NCBI RefSeq assembly: GCF_021728415.1 | Contig: NZ_JAKKDV010000001.1 | Location: 124,001-188,000 of the forward strand | Length of the DNA: 64,000 bases | Source of the DNA: Flaviramulus multivorans | GTDB taxonomy: Bacteria; Bacteroidota; Bacteroidia; Flavobacteriales; Flavobacteriaceae | Reading direction: 5' to 3' | Notes under the pieces: generated by a model | Told to the model about the DNA's origin: nothing | The model's input: only the letters and a program-made list of their open reading frames with translations | The model's database searches: none | Shown here: positions 36,878 through 46,006 of the stretch, piece by piece | How the letters are laid out: each line of letters opens with the position of its first letter | Numbering within the stretch: position 1 is the stretch's first letter | Translations under genes and position numbers: made by a program

Positions 36878-38611
36878 TTAACTTAAACGTATATCTGATA
36901 CTGATGCTCCCGCTGGAATCATAGGGAATACATTATCTTCTTTCTCAACACAAACTTCTAAGAAATAAGAATCTTTTGAAGCAATCATTTCTTTTACAGC
37001 ATCAGCCAATTCTTCACGCTTAGTTACCTTTCTTGCTTTAATATAATAGCCTTCAGCAATCGCGACAAAATTTGGGTTTGTCATTTCGGTAGAAGCGTAT
37101 CGTTTATCAAAAAACAATTGCTGCCATTGGCGCACCATTCCTAAGAACTCATTATTTAAAACAACAATTTTTACAGCAGCTTTTTGCTGAAAAATAGTTC
37201 CTAATTCTTGTATGGTCATTTGGTAACCACCGTCACCAATAATTGCCACTACTTCTCTTTCTGGCGCCGCCATTTTAGCACCAATAGCCGCTGGAAGCGC
37301 GAACCCCATAGTACCTAATCCACCAGATGTAATATTACTTTTCGTAATATTAAAATCGGCATAACGACAAGCAATCATTTGATGCTGACCTACATCCGAC
37401 ACAATAGCTGCGTTTCCTTTAGTTTCAATATTTATTTGTTTTAATACTTCTCCCATAGTTAAACCCTCTTTAGTTGGAGAAATATCGTTTTTAATTACTT
37501 TTTCAAACTCTATTTTGTATAAATCTTTAAACTCTTGTAACCAAGAATCATGTGATTTTTCATTTAACAATGGTAATAATTTGGCTAAACTATCTTTAGA
37601 ATCACCTAAAACTGCTACATCGGTTTTTACATTTTTATCAATCTCTGCAGGGTCAATATCAAAATGAATAATTTTAGCTTGTTTTGCATAGGTGTCTAAT
37701 TTTCCAGTAACGCGGTCATCAAAACGCATCCCAATTGCAATAAGTACATCACATTCATTGGTTAATTTATTAGGTGCATAATTACCATGCATTCCAACCA
37801 TTCCAACGTTTAGTGGGTGTGTTGTTGGTAATGCTGAAGCACCAAGGATAGTCCAAGCAGCTGGAATACCAACCTTTTCAACAATTGCCTTTAACTCGTT
37901 TTCGGCTTTACCAAGAATAACACCTTGACCCCATACAATTAGTGGTTTTTTTGCAGCATTGATTAAATCGGCAGCAGCTTTAACAGATTCTGGATTTGTT
38001 TTTGGTACTGGAACATAACTTCTGATACCCGTGCATTTTCTATATTGAAAATCAAACTCAGATACCTGAGCATCTTTAGTAATATCAATTAAAACCGGTC
38101 CTGGGCGACCACTTCTGGCTATGTAAAAAGCCTTGGCTATAACTTCAGGAATTTCTGAAGCTTTAGTCACTTGATGATTCCACTTAGTAACTGGCGTAGA
38201 AATACCAACTATATCGGTTTCTTGAAACGCATCACTCCCTAGTAAATTCGAAAACACCTGTCCTGTAATGCATACCATTGGAGTAGAATCAATCTGAGCA
38301 TCAGCAATACCAGTTATTAAATTTGTTGCTCCTGGACCCGATGTTGCCATAGCTACACCTACTTTTCCTGAAATACGTGCATACCCTTGAGCCGCATGTG
38401 TTGCTCCTTGTTCATGACGTGTTAATACATGATGAATTTTATCTTGGTATTTATATAATTCATCATAAACAGGCATAATAGCACCTCCCGGATATCCATA
38501 AAGAATATCCACGCCTTCAGCAATTAAGCATCTTATAATTGCCTCACTACCCGTGATACGTTCTGTTTTATCTGCCACTTCTTGTGTTTTTTTTATTGTT
38601 TCTGTATTCAT
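36878..38611 (-). CDS. ilvB: Acetolactate synthase large subunit
   Basis: A 577-residue TPP enzyme. The catalytic Glu region GYPGGAIMPVYDEL, ATSGPGATNLITGIADA and the thiamine/Mg site IIGDGGYQMTIQELGTI are seen. It condenses two pyruvates, or pyruvate and 2-oxobutyrate. It lies between ilvD and ilvN in the operon with short gaps (about 48 and 10 bases). Confidence 0.96.
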   Translation of the reverse strand: MNTETIKKTQEVADKTERITGSEAIIRCLIAEGVDILYGYPGGAIMPVYDELYKYQDKIHHVLTRHEQGATHAAQGYARISGKVGVAMATSGPGATNLITGIADAQIDSTPMVCITGQVFSNLLGSDAFQETDIVGISTPVTKWNHQVTKASEIPEVIAKAFYIARSGRPGPVLIDITKDAQVSEFDFQYRKCTGIRSYVPVPKTNPESVKAAADLINAAKKPLIVWGQGVILGKAENELKAIVEKVGIPAAWTILGASALPTTHPLNVGMVGMHGNYAPNKLTNECDVLIAIGMRFDDRVTGKLDTYAKQAKIIHFDIDPAEIDKNVKTDVAVLGDSKDSLAKLLPLLNEKSHDSWLQEFKDLYKIEFEKVIKNDISPTKEGLTMGEVLKQINIETKGNAAIVSDVGQHQMIACRYADFNITKSNITSGGLGTMGFALPAAIGAKMAAPEREVVAIIGDGGYQMTIQELGTIFQQKAAVKIVVLNNEFLGMVRQWQQLFFDKRYASTEMTNPNFVAIAEGYYIKARKVTKREELADAVKEMIASKDSYFLEVCVEKEDNVFPMIPAGASVSDIRLS

Positions 38612-38658
38612 AATTCATAAATTCAATCATGAGATTCTTTTAGTTGGAATAATACTGT

Positions 38659-40344
38659 TTAAAAAGCATCGGTAACACATCCTTGAGATGCTGATGCAAC
38701 CGACTTTGCATATTTATACAATATTCCTTTTTTATGTTTTAACTCAGGAGCTACCCATTGTGCTTTTCTTTTTGCTAGTTCTTCGTCAGATATTAATACG
38801 TTAATCGAATTGTCTTCTGCACTAATTCTAATTTTATCACCCGTTTTTAATAAGCCAATAGCCCCTCCAGATTGTGCTTCTGGTGTAATGTGTCCTACAA
38901 CAAAACCATGGGTTCCACCTGAAAAACGACCGTCGGTAATTAAAGCAACTGATTTACCTAAACCAGCACCCATAATCAATGACGTTGGCTTTAACATTTC
39001 TGGCATTCCTGGACCTCCTTTTGGACCTACATATCTAATAACGACGACATCACCTTTCTCAACTTCACCTTTTGAAATCCCAGTATTAGCAGCTTGTTCA
39101 CCGTCATAAACAACGGCTTTCCCTTCAAATAACAACCCTTCATTTCCAGAGATTTTTGCTACAGCACCTTCTTCAGCAAGGTTACCATAAAGAATTTGAA
39201 GATTCCCCGAAGATTTTAAAGCTTTATCCTTTGGATAAATTACATCTTGATCATTTTCAAACTGTAACTGTTCAACATCTTTTAAATTTTCAGCTAATGT
39301 TTTTCCTGTAACGGTCATACAATCACCATGTAAATAATCATTATCTAATAGATATTTCATAACTGCGGGTGTTCCTCCAATCCCATGAACATCTTCCATT
39401 AAATATTTTCCAGAAGGTTTTAAATCTGCAATAAGGGGTGTTCTATCACTAACTCGTTGAAAATCTTCTAATGTAAATTCAATATCTGCAGCATGAGCTA
39501 TTGCTAAGAAATGTAATACAGCATTGGTTGAACCTCCTAAAGCATTCACTAAAGCAATAGCATTTTCAATAGATTTTTTAGAAATAATGTCTAATGGTTT
39601 TAAATCTAATTCTAACAGATTTTTTACTGCTCTCGCAGTTCTTTCGCTTTCAGATAATTTATTAGGGTTTTCTGCTGGAATTGAAGAGTTGTAAGGTAAC
39701 GCAAATCCCATACATTCTATGGCCGAAGCCATAGTGTTTGCTGTATACATACCTCCGCAAGCACCTGCACCTGGAATAGCTCTTTTAATAATTTCTCTAT
39801 ATTCTTCTTCACCAATTTCATCCGCTACTTTCTGCCCTAAGGCCTCAAATGCAGAAACAATATTTAATTTTCTTCCTTTATAACTTCCCGAAGCAATCGT
39901 TCCGCCATACATCATTATAGACGGACGATTCAAACGTAACATCGCTATTATAGCTCCAGGCATATTTTTATCACACCCAACAATAGAAATTAATCCGTCA
40001 TAGCTTTGTGCATTCATAACGGTTTCAATAGAATCTGCAATAATATCTCGTGATACTAAAGAGTAATTCATACCAGAAGTTCCCATGGAAATACCATCAC
40101 TAACTCCAATTGTATTAAACCCTAAACCTACCAAACCTGCAATATTACACTCTATTTTAACCTCATCTTTCAAACGGTTAAGATGCATATTACAAGGGTT
40201 ACCATCATATCCTGTACTGGCAATTCCTACTTGTGCTTTATTCATATCCTCATCTGTCAAACCTACTGCATATAACATGGCTTGAGATGCCGGCTGGGAC
40301 TCATCTTGTGTTAATCTTCTACTATGTTTATTAAGTTCACTCAT
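38659..40344 (-). CDS. ilvD: Dihydroxy-acid dehydratase
   Basis: A 561-residue Fe-S dehydratase. It has [55 protein letters not shown] and [19 protein letters not shown], which hold the cysteines of the cluster and the catalytic serine loop. It is the first structural gene of the ilv operon and is preceded by an attenuator with an Ile/Val-rich leader peptide (40590-40714). Confidence 0.96.
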   Translation of the reverse strand: MSELNKHSRRLTQDESQPASQAMLYAVGLTDEDMNKAQVGIASTGYDGNPCNMHLNRLKDEVKIECNIAGLVGLGFNTIGVSDGISMGTSGMNYSLVSRDIIADSIETVMNAQSYDGLISIVGCDKNMPGAIIAMLRLNRPSIMMYGGTIASGSYKGRKLNIVSAFEALGQKVADEIGEEEYREIIKRAIPGAGACGGMYTANTMASAIECMGFALPYNSSIPAENPNKLSESERTARAVKNLLELDLKPLDIISKKSIENAIALVNALGGSTNAVLHFLAIAHAADIEFTLEDFQRVSDRTPLIADLKPSGKYLMEDVHGIGGTPAVMKYLLDNDYLHGDCMTVTGKTLAENLKDVEQLQFENDQDVIYPKDKALKSSGNLQILYGNLAEEGAVAKISGNEGLLFEGKAVVYDGEQAANTGISKGEVEKGDVVVIRYVGPKGGPGMPEMLKPTSLIMGAGLGKSVALITDGRFSGGTHGFVVGHITPEAQSGGAIGLLKTGDKIRISAEDNSINVLISDEELAKRKAQWVAPELKHKKGILYKYAKSVASASQGCVTDAF

Positions 40345-40587
40345 TTTTATTACAGATGATTTTGCATTTATTGGCTTTTAACTAAATATTTCAAAAAAAT
40401 TAAGATTTTTATTGAAAATCCTTCATAAAAACCGAAACAAGTTTCGAAATTAATTTATTAGCTATTCTTATTATATACTTATTGCTAAACAAGGTTAAAT
40501 TCATTACACTGTAAACTTATTTATATAATTGATTATCAGTTGTTTAAATAAATATTTTTATGATGTTCAAAACTTAAAAATTATACA
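40345..40587 (-). other. AT-rich leader between the ilv attenuator and ilvD
   Basis: About 240 bases with no gene. One inverted repeat CGAAAC/GTTTCG (40433-40446) shares the 10-base core GAAACAAGTT with the palindromic repeats that flank metK and may be a degenerate copy. Otherwise nothing recognisable; a secondary promoter or RNA-stability element is possible. Confidence 0.4.
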
Positions 40588-40589
40588 AT

Positions 40590-40620
40590 AAAAAAGCCTT
40601 CTGTTTAAGGAAGGCTTTTA
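40590..40620 (-). terminator. Intrinsic terminator of the ilv attenuator
   Basis: On the minus strand AAAAGCCTT (40619-40611), a 10-base loop CCTTAAACAG, then AAGGCTTTTTT. Its rising arm and loop contain TTCCTTA (40612-40606), which is fully complementary to TAAGGAA (40654-40648) overlapping the stop codon of the leader peptide, giving a competing antiterminator. It lies 32 bases after the leader stop and about 245 bases before ilvD. Confidence 0.85.
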
Positions 40621-40651
40621 AAATTAATATTGAGTCTTAATATACCATTCC

Positions 40652-40714
40652 TTATCGTTGTGAAATAATCACAATGACAATAATTGAAATGATATTTAAA
40701 ATTTGCTTTTTCAT
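40652..40714 (-). CDS. ilv operon leader peptide (attenuator)
   Basis: A 20-residue peptide, MKKQILNIISIIVIVIISQR, with eight Ile, two Val and one Leu; eight of these fall in the run from residue 8 to 17. It is encoded on the ilv strand upstream of ilvD and ends in TAA at 40654-40652. The last codons form a hairpin (TTGTGA-TTATT-TCACAA plus two more outer pairs, 40655-40677) and the stop overlaps an antiterminator arm, as expected for classical branched-chain attenuation. A possible -7 box AATATTTG lies just upstream of the ATG. Part of the sequence (GTCATTGTGATTATTTCAC) also resembles a common Bacteroidetes GTCATTGCGA-type repeat, so a repeat-derived origin is possible. It is too short to be predicted by ordinary gene finding. 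Confidence 0.72.
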   Translation of the reverse strand: MKKQILNIISIIVIVIISQR

Positions 40715-40802
40715 TAATGGTTCAAATATTGTAAATAAATTTTACATTGTAATTATTTTTTTGAAAAAAAGAAAAATTAACCCCTATATTCTTTTATTTT
40801 TT

Positions 40803-40810
40803 TACTTTTG
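40803..40810 (+). promoter_or_regulatory. -7 promoter box for the metK riboswitch transcript
   Basis: TACTTTTG matches the Bacteroidetes TAnnTTTG element exactly; transcription would start only a few bases before the SAM-II-like aptamer at 40825. No good -33 TTG is present at the usual spacing. Confidence 0.55.
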
Positions 40811-40819
40811 CCAACACAA

Positions 40820-40965
40820 ATAACAGAGGAAAGATTTGACTGATTGCAACCTCTTTGTATTGACCTTATTTCTTCATTAATATCTTTAAAAGATACTGAA
40901 ACAAGTTCAGCACAAGTAAAAATGCTAAAGGCAGTGAAAACTCCCTTTGACGCTTTCGTCAAATC
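40820..40965 (+). promoter_or_regulatory. SAM-II-like riboswitch with long loop upstream of metK
   Basis: The P1 arms AGAGG (40825-40829) and CCTCT (40850-40854) enclose GATTTGACTGATTGCAA, which matches the SAM-II core (GATTT-x-AC-x-G-x-ATTGCAA), and the 3' strand ATGCTAAAGG (40922-40931) holds the conserved GCTAAA. ACTG in the loop and CAGT (40932-40935) can form the pseudoknot. Normal SAM-II RNAs have about a dozen bases between P1 and the 3' strand; here about 65, including ATCTT/AAGAT and CTGAA/TTCAG hairpins. Downstream, TTTGACG/CGTCAAA forms a stem whose 3' arm GTCAAATC (40958-40965) is also exactly complementary to GATTTGAC in the aptamer core (40833-40840), giving a plausible switch ahead of the metK start. 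Confidence 0.75.
40893..40913 (+). repeat. 21-base palindromic repeat, copy 1 (inside the metK riboswitch loop)
   Basis: A 21-base unit with core CTGAAACAAGTTCAG that folds into a five-pair hairpin. An exact inverted copy is at 42358-42378. I recall close relatives of this sequence as frequent intergenic repeats in flavobacteria. Confidence 0.7.
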
Positions 40966-40983
40966 TTGCATAAAACATATTAT

Positions 40984-42237
40984 ATGGCTTATTTATTTAC
41001 TTCGGAAAGTGTTTCTGAGGGACACCCAGATAAGGTAGCAGATCAAATTAGTGATGCCTTAATTGATAATTTTTTAGCATTTGATAAAGATTCAAAAGTG
41101 GCCTGTGAAACTTTAGTGACTACAGGACAAGTTATTCTTGCTGGTGAGGTAAAATCGCATACCTATTTAGATGTACAGAAAATTGCAAGAGATACTATAA
41201 ACAAAATAGGATACACGAAAGGCGAGTATATGTTTGATGGAAATTCGTGTGGTGTGCTTTCTGCAATCCATGAACAATCCGATGATATTAATCGTGGTGT
41301 GGATAGAGCAAGTAAAGAAGAGCAAGGTGCGGGCGACCAAGGGATGATGTTTGGTTACGCTACTAATGAAACAGAAAATTTTATGCCTTTAGCACTAGAT
41401 TTATCGCATAGAATTTTAAAAGAACTTTCTGAATTACGAAGAGAAAATAAAGAGATTACTTATTTAAGACCGGATTCTAAAAGTCAGGTAACTATTGAGT
41501 ATAGTGATGATAATATTCCGCAACGTATTGATGCGATTGTAGTTTCTACACAGCACGACGATTTTGCCGATGAGCATACGATGCTAGCTAAAATCAGAAA
41601 AGATATTGTGGACATTTTAATACCTCGCGTGGTTGCAAAACTTCCTGAAGCTATTCAAAAATTATTTAATAATGATATTAAATATCACATCAATCCAACT
41701 GGAAAGTTTGTAATTGGTGGCCCCCATGGAGATACGGGTTTAACAGGTCGTAAAATTATTGTTGACACCTACGGTGGAAAAGGCGCTCATGGTGGTGGTG
41801 CGTTTTCTGGTAAAGACCCAAGTAAAGTAGATAGAAGTGCCGCTTATGCTACACGCCATATTGCTAAAAACTTAGTAGCTGCTGGTGTAGCAGATGAAAT
41901 TTTAGTTCAGGTAAGTTATGCTATTGGTGTCGTAGAACCTATGGGGATTTTTATTGATACTTACGGCACCTGTCCATTTAACATGACGGATGGCGAAATT
42001 GCTGATAAAGTATCGCAGCTTTTTGATATGCGCCCATTTGCTATTGAAGAACGCTTAAAATTACGTTCGCCTATGTACAGTGAAACTGCGGCATACGGAC
42101 ATATGGGACGCGAAACCGAAACTGTAACCAAAACATTTTCGCAACCTAATGGAGAAACCATTACTCTTGATGTAGAATTGTTTACTTGGGAAAAATTAGA
42201 TTATGTTGATAAGGTAAAAAAAGCCTTTGGGTTATAA
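40984..42237 (+). CDS. metK: S-adenosylmethionine synthetase
   Basis: A 417-residue enzyme from the ATG at 40984 ([20 protein letters not shown], the universal MetK start); the frame is open six codons further, but that part lies in the riboswitch tail. Motifs: [29 protein letters not shown] and [19 protein letters not shown]. It makes SAM from methionine and ATP, and the SAM-II-like riboswitch in its leader suggests product feedback. A terminator follows 20 bases after the stop. Confidence 0.97.
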   Translation: MAYLFTSESVSEGHPDKVADQISDALIDNFLAFDKDSKVACETLVTTGQVILAGEVKSHTYLDVQKIARDTINKIGYTKGEYMFDGNSCGVLSAIHEQSDDINRGVDRASKEEQGAGDQGMMFGYATNETENFMPLALDLSHRILKELSELRRENKEITYLRPDSKSQVTIEYSDDNIPQRIDAIVVSTQHDDFADEHTMLAKIRKDIVDILIPRVVAKLPEAIQKLFNNDIKYHINPTGKFVIGGPHGDTGLTGRKIIVDTYGGKGAHGGGAFSGKDPSKVDRSAAYATRHIAKNLVAAGVADEILVQVSYAIGVVEPMGIFIDTYGTCPFNMTDGEIADKVSQLFDMRPFAIEERLKLRSPMYSETAAYGHMGRETETVTKTFSQPNGETITLDVELFTWEKLDYVDKVKKAFGL

Positions 42238-42258
42238 ACTTTTACCTTTTTAAATATT

Positions 42259-42292
42259 AAAAAAGACTGCTTTAAACTGTGGTCTTTTTTTG
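42259..42292 (+). terminator. Terminator of metK
   Basis: AAAAAGACT, a loop, then GGTCTTTTTTT directly after the metK stop. Confidence 0.8.
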
Positions 42293-42357
42293 TTTTATAT
42301 CATTTCACTTTGTAAAAATTTCAGCTATCTTCGTTTAACTGTTGATTTAAACCAAAA

Positions 42358-42378
42358 GTGCTGAACTTGTTTCAGTAT
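42358..42378 (-). repeat. 21-base palindromic repeat, copy 2 (inverted, downstream of metK)
   Basis: Exact reverse complement of 40893-40913, core CTGAACTTGTTTCAG. Together the two copies flank metK as inverted repeats about 1.4 kb apart. It lies just upstream of the small secreted-protein gene at 42417. Confidence 0.7.
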
Positions 42379-42416
42379 TAAAAAAGTTCATAATATTGAA
42401 AAAGCTAAAACCCTAT

Positions 42417-42896
42417 ATGAAAAAATACATTATTACATTTTTTATGGCAATATTATTAAGTATTGGAATCAATGCTCAGGAGTTGACTTGTGCTGACTTC
42501 CAAACGGGAAAATTTTATATTCCAACGACTGAGGAATTGAAAAAATTCACAATAATCAAGAATGATAGTGTTCAAGAGTTTACTCTGAATTTAGATTCGA
42601 TAGTTACCAATACAGTTGTAATAAGAAAAAAAGGAACTCAAATGGAATGGATAAATGGAATTGGAAATGAACAACCTTTTCATGAAATAATTGAGTGGAT
42701 TGACGATTGCACCTATCGATTGACATATGATGAATCCAAAATGGAATTGGATGAAATGAAAAAATGGACAAATGATAATAATGGAATTGTAGTATCTAAA
42801 AGAAGAATTGAAAAAAATTGTATGTTTTATAATGCTACTATGACTACCAATTCAGGGGAAACGATTTCTCAAAACGGAGTGATTTGTAAGGAATAA
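42417..42896 (+). CDS. Small secreted protein of unknown function
   Basis: A 159-residue protein from the ATG at 42417, giving a good signal peptide (MKKYIITFFMAILLSIGINAQ, cleavage after AQ); an in-frame ATG at 42396 adds only a few residues. The mature part has several cysteines (ELTCADFQTGKF, WIDDCTYRL, EKNCMFYN, GVICKE) that may form two disulfides. I recognise the general look of Bacteroidetes periplasmic proteins starting CxxFxxGxF but cannot assign a function. Single gene between metK and tRNA-Tyr. Confidence 0.75.
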   Translation: MKKYIITFFMAILLSIGINAQELTCADFQTGKFYIPTTEELKKFTIIKNDSVQEFTLNLDSIVTNTVVIRKKGTQMEWINGIGNEQPFHEIIEWIDDCTYRLTYDESKMELDEMKKWTNDNNGIVVSKRRIEKNCMFYNATMTTNSGETISQNGVICKE

Positions 42897-43033
42897 ATAC
42901 TATGCAAAAAAATAACTATAATTCATTATGGTTTTGCGCCTCACCAAAATAAAAGTACAAATCAACGACTGATTTCTCAACGAAATCATAGCCTTAACCG
43001 TTAAACTCAATTTTAAAACTTAATATTTAACCA

Positions 43034-43058
43034 AAAAAGTCTGCAAATGCAGACTTTT
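43034..43058 (-). terminator. Terminator downstream of tRNA-Tyr
   Basis: AAAGTCTGCA, two-base loop, TGCAGACTTT followed by a T-run on the minus strand, 10 bases beyond the tRNA 3' end. It is nearly symmetrical and could act both ways. The rest of 42897-43252 holds nothing else I can support. Confidence 0.8.
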
Positions 43059-43067
43059 ACTTTAATG

Positions 43068-43149
<82 letters not shown>

Positions 43150-43252
43150 AAAACCGACGGCAAATATATTATTGTTTATTAAAATAGCAAATAAAAATAA
43201 ATAACTTCTCTCCACTCATTCCAATAAAATTATTGAAACACCTCAAGTGATA

Positions 43253-45958
43253 TTACAATTCATACCTAAGTCTAAAAGTTAAAAATCTAGGTTGTATAAA
43301 ATACTCGGTAGCACTTACAGAAAAGGCACTATTATTACTTTGCGCTGTTGATTTGGTGTCTAACAAGTTAGTTGCCTTTAGCTCATACTCAAACTTAGCA
43401 TCTTTATCTTTTTTGTATGAAAGTGATGCATTCCAAAACTCAAAGCTATTAAGGGTACCCGCGTCGTTACTAAAGTTATTATATGAATAATCTGTTCTGA
43501 ACGTAAATTTCTGCCAGATGTAAGCATCAAATTCAATAGACGGGGCTTTGGTATAAAACTTAGTTCTGCTTGTACCTTGGTCGTTATCCGCTATTGAGTA
43601 ACGATATCCTATTTCTACGTTAGGTGCCGTTTTAAAATTGGTTCGTAACTCCGCATTGTACGTTTGCGTATAGTTCTCGTTTACCGAACGTTGATTTTGT
43701 ATAAATTGATTGAATTTTGAATAGTTGAAATTTCCATTTAATGATGCCTGAAGCTTTCCGAAACGACGCTGAAAACGCCCTCTAGCTGAAACATTTTCGT
43801 CTGCAAAAGCAGAATTAAAAGGTGAACTAGTACGGATTACAGTTTCAAAATTACTTAAGTTCCTAATTTGGTCAATACTCTTAGAGTAGCTAACATTTGC
43901 GAACACGTTGGTGTAATTAAACATATTAAAACTAAAATACGACAGGTTTACATTGTGCGAAACCGCATTATCTAAAGCTTCATCACCAAAATAAAGCGAA
44001 TTATAATTATTCAACACTAACCCCCTAGCTAAATTAGTAACGTCGGTAAATTGAGTTTGCATAGTATAACGCAACGAGATGTTTTCACTCTTTTTTAGTT
44101 GTATACGCATATCAAAATCTGGCAATAATCGAAAGAAATTATCTTTATATGTATCGCTAAATTGGGTGTTTTTTATACTATAAGCATGGGCAGAAACTCC
44201 AGGGTTGAAGGTGAAAATACCAGTTTTAAATTGATAGTGTAAGCCTAAATACAGGTCGCTAAAATTATAATCTGTATTATTAGTATCTAAACCATCATTA
44301 AATGTTGGTGTTGGGTTAAACACCGTACCATTGTCTAAAATTTGAAAAATTTCTGAATCGAATTGTTGTTTACTTAAAATAGTACCAAAAGTTAAATTGA
44401 TATTGCTTTTTTGATTCAAAATATTCCAATAATCTAATTTGGCATCCAACTGATTTGATTTTACACGTTTATCCTGTGCGATATCATAAACCGATTGATT
44501 TCCGTCCAATCCTAAACCATCAGCAGTATTTTGGTAATTACTCTTATCTTCTAAAATAGCATTGTAAAAAGGGTCTTCGTCTTGCAGTAAGTGTTGCGCT
44601 TCAAAAGCAAAAATATTAGTATCGTTTAACGTATAGTAGTAGTTTACATTTTGGTTGATGCTATACGGACTTGTATTCTCCATTTGATCAATAGTTCCTA
44701 AAACTGAGGACAGAAAGTTTTGGTCTTGCGATTCTTTTGAAATTCTTCCCAAAATATCATAGTCTAATTGATTACTAGTATTTGGCTTATACTTAGCACT
44801 AAACTTTAGCATTCCCAAGTCACTTCGTTGGGTTGTGTTACTCTCGGTATCCTCATCAGGAATCCCTAAACTTTCATCAGTATATTGAATGGAGTTATTT
44901 TCTTGTAATTCGGTTTTGCTATTCGAAAAAATCGCAAATCCACTGATGTCTAAAGTCTTTTTAGGCGAATAACTAAAATTTGCAGCACCAAATTTGGTGT
45001 TGATGTCTTTGGCTCTATTATTTTGAAGCGACAAAAATCCAAGATTATTATTTCCTAAATTTAGGTTGGTACCACTACTTCTACTTGGGTTTCTAAATCC
45101 GCCCGAAAAATTAAAATAATCACGTCGCGTAAAAGCTACTTCGCCCGTATTATTTAAATCGCCAATAAGGTTTATACTATATTTAGGACTATAATAAAAC
45201 AATTTCGGTTGTACCAAATACAATCCATTATTGTCTGAAGCGCCTCCACCCACTGTTACATTTCCAAACCAGAAATTTTCTTTTCCTTCTTTTAACTTTA
45301 TGTTAATGGCAATATTATCTTGATTGTTTGTAACACCACTTAACTGACCCACTTCGGCAAAGTTTTTTAATACTTGAACCTTATCAACCGCGTTTGCAGG
45401 TATGTTTTCTGTAGCTAATTTTGAATCACCATCAAAAAAATCTTTTCCATCAACCATCACTTTTGAGACCACTTTACCTTCCACCTCAATTTGTCCGTCG
45501 TCATTTATTTCAACTCCTGGTAAATTTTTAAGTACATCTCCTAATTTTCGTTCTGTCCCCTTATTAAATGAATCGGCATTATAAACTATGGTATCGCCTT
45601 TTATAGTTACAGGCATTTCGTAAACTAACTCAATTTCATCTAAAGCATTATCATACTCTAACGTAAAATCTTTTGTAATATCCGCATCAATAGTTTTCAC
45701 TTCTTCTTGAGCAGTTTTCATTCCTATATAACTAACTTGAAGCTTGTAAGATGTATTTTTTTCTACTGAAAGTTTATAAAGTCCATCAGCATTTGTAATA
45801 CCATAGGAATCTAGTTTTTGAGTTTCTTGATTTATGGCGATTACGTTGGCTAATTCTAAAGGATTGCCAATACTATCTTTAACAACGCCTTCTATTTTTA
45901 CTTGTGCAAAAGTTAAATTGGTTACTAAAAATAGCACTAAAAAATATAGTTTATTCAC
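43253..45958 (-). CDS. Outer-membrane beta-barrel protein with carboxypeptidase-regulatory domain (TonB-receptor-like)
   Basis: A 901-residue protein. Signal peptide MNKLYFLVLFLVTNLTFAQ, then a carboxypeptidase-regulatory-like beta sandwich (VKIEGVVKDSIGNPLELANV, residues about 20-105), a plug-like domain (DTIVYNADSFNKGTERKLGDVL, residues about 120-220) and a long beta-barrel with alternating aromatic strands to a C-terminal FRLRYEL. It resembles the outer membrane beta-barrel family related to TonB-dependent receptors but lacks a clear TonB box, so energised transport is uncertain. It lies 48 bases downstream of the GLPGLI gene and the two are probably co-transcribed. Confidence 0.88.
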   Translation of the reverse strand: MNKLYFLVLFLVTNLTFAQVKIEGVVKDSIGNPLELANVIAINQETQKLDSYGITNADGLYKLSVEKNTSYKLQVSYIGMKTAQEEVKTIDADITKDFTLEYDNALDEIELVYEMPVTIKGDTIVYNADSFNKGTERKLGDVLKNLPGVEINDDGQIEVEGKVVSKVMVDGKDFFDGDSKLATENIPANAVDKVQVLKNFAEVGQLSGVTNNQDNIAINIKLKEGKENFWFGNVTVGGGASDNNGLYLVQPKLFYYSPKYSINLIGDLNNTGEVAFTRRDYFNFSGGFRNPSRSSGTNLNLGNNNLGFLSLQNNRAKDINTKFGAANFSYSPKKTLDISGFAIFSNSKTELQENNSIQYTDESLGIPDEDTESNTTQRSDLGMLKFSAKYKPNTSNQLDYDILGRISKESQDQNFLSSVLGTIDQMENTSPYSINQNVNYYYTLNDTNIFAFEAQHLLQDEDPFYNAILEDKSNYQNTADGLGLDGNQSVYDIAQDKRVKSNQLDAKLDYWNILNQKSNINLTFGTILSKQQFDSEIFQILDNGTVFNPTPTFNDGLDTNNTDYNFSDLYLGLHYQFKTGIFTFNPGVSAHAYSIKNTQFSDTYKDNFFRLLPDFDMRIQLKKSENISLRYTMQTQFTDVTNLARGLVLNNYNSLYFGDEALDNAVSHNVNLSYFSFNMFNYTNVFANVSYSKSIDQIRNLSNFETVIRTSSPFNSAFADENVSARGRFQRRFGKLQASLNGNFNYSKFNQFIQNQRSVNENYTQTYNAELRTNFKTAPNVEIGYRYSIADNDQGTSRTKFYTKAPSIEFDAYIWQKFTFRTDYSYNNFSNDAGTLNSFEFWNASLSYKKDKDAKFEYELKATNLLDTKSTAQSNNSAFSVSATEYFIQPRFLTFRLRYEL

Positions 45959-46006
45959 AGGTATACGTTTTGGTTTGATTAGTTTTTTTAATGATGAAAA
46001 GTGTAT

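Noticed and set aside
40345-40714. T-box or protein-dependent control of ilvD
   Set aside because: No T-box core sequence (TGGNACCGCG) is present; the leader peptide with competing stems explains the region better.
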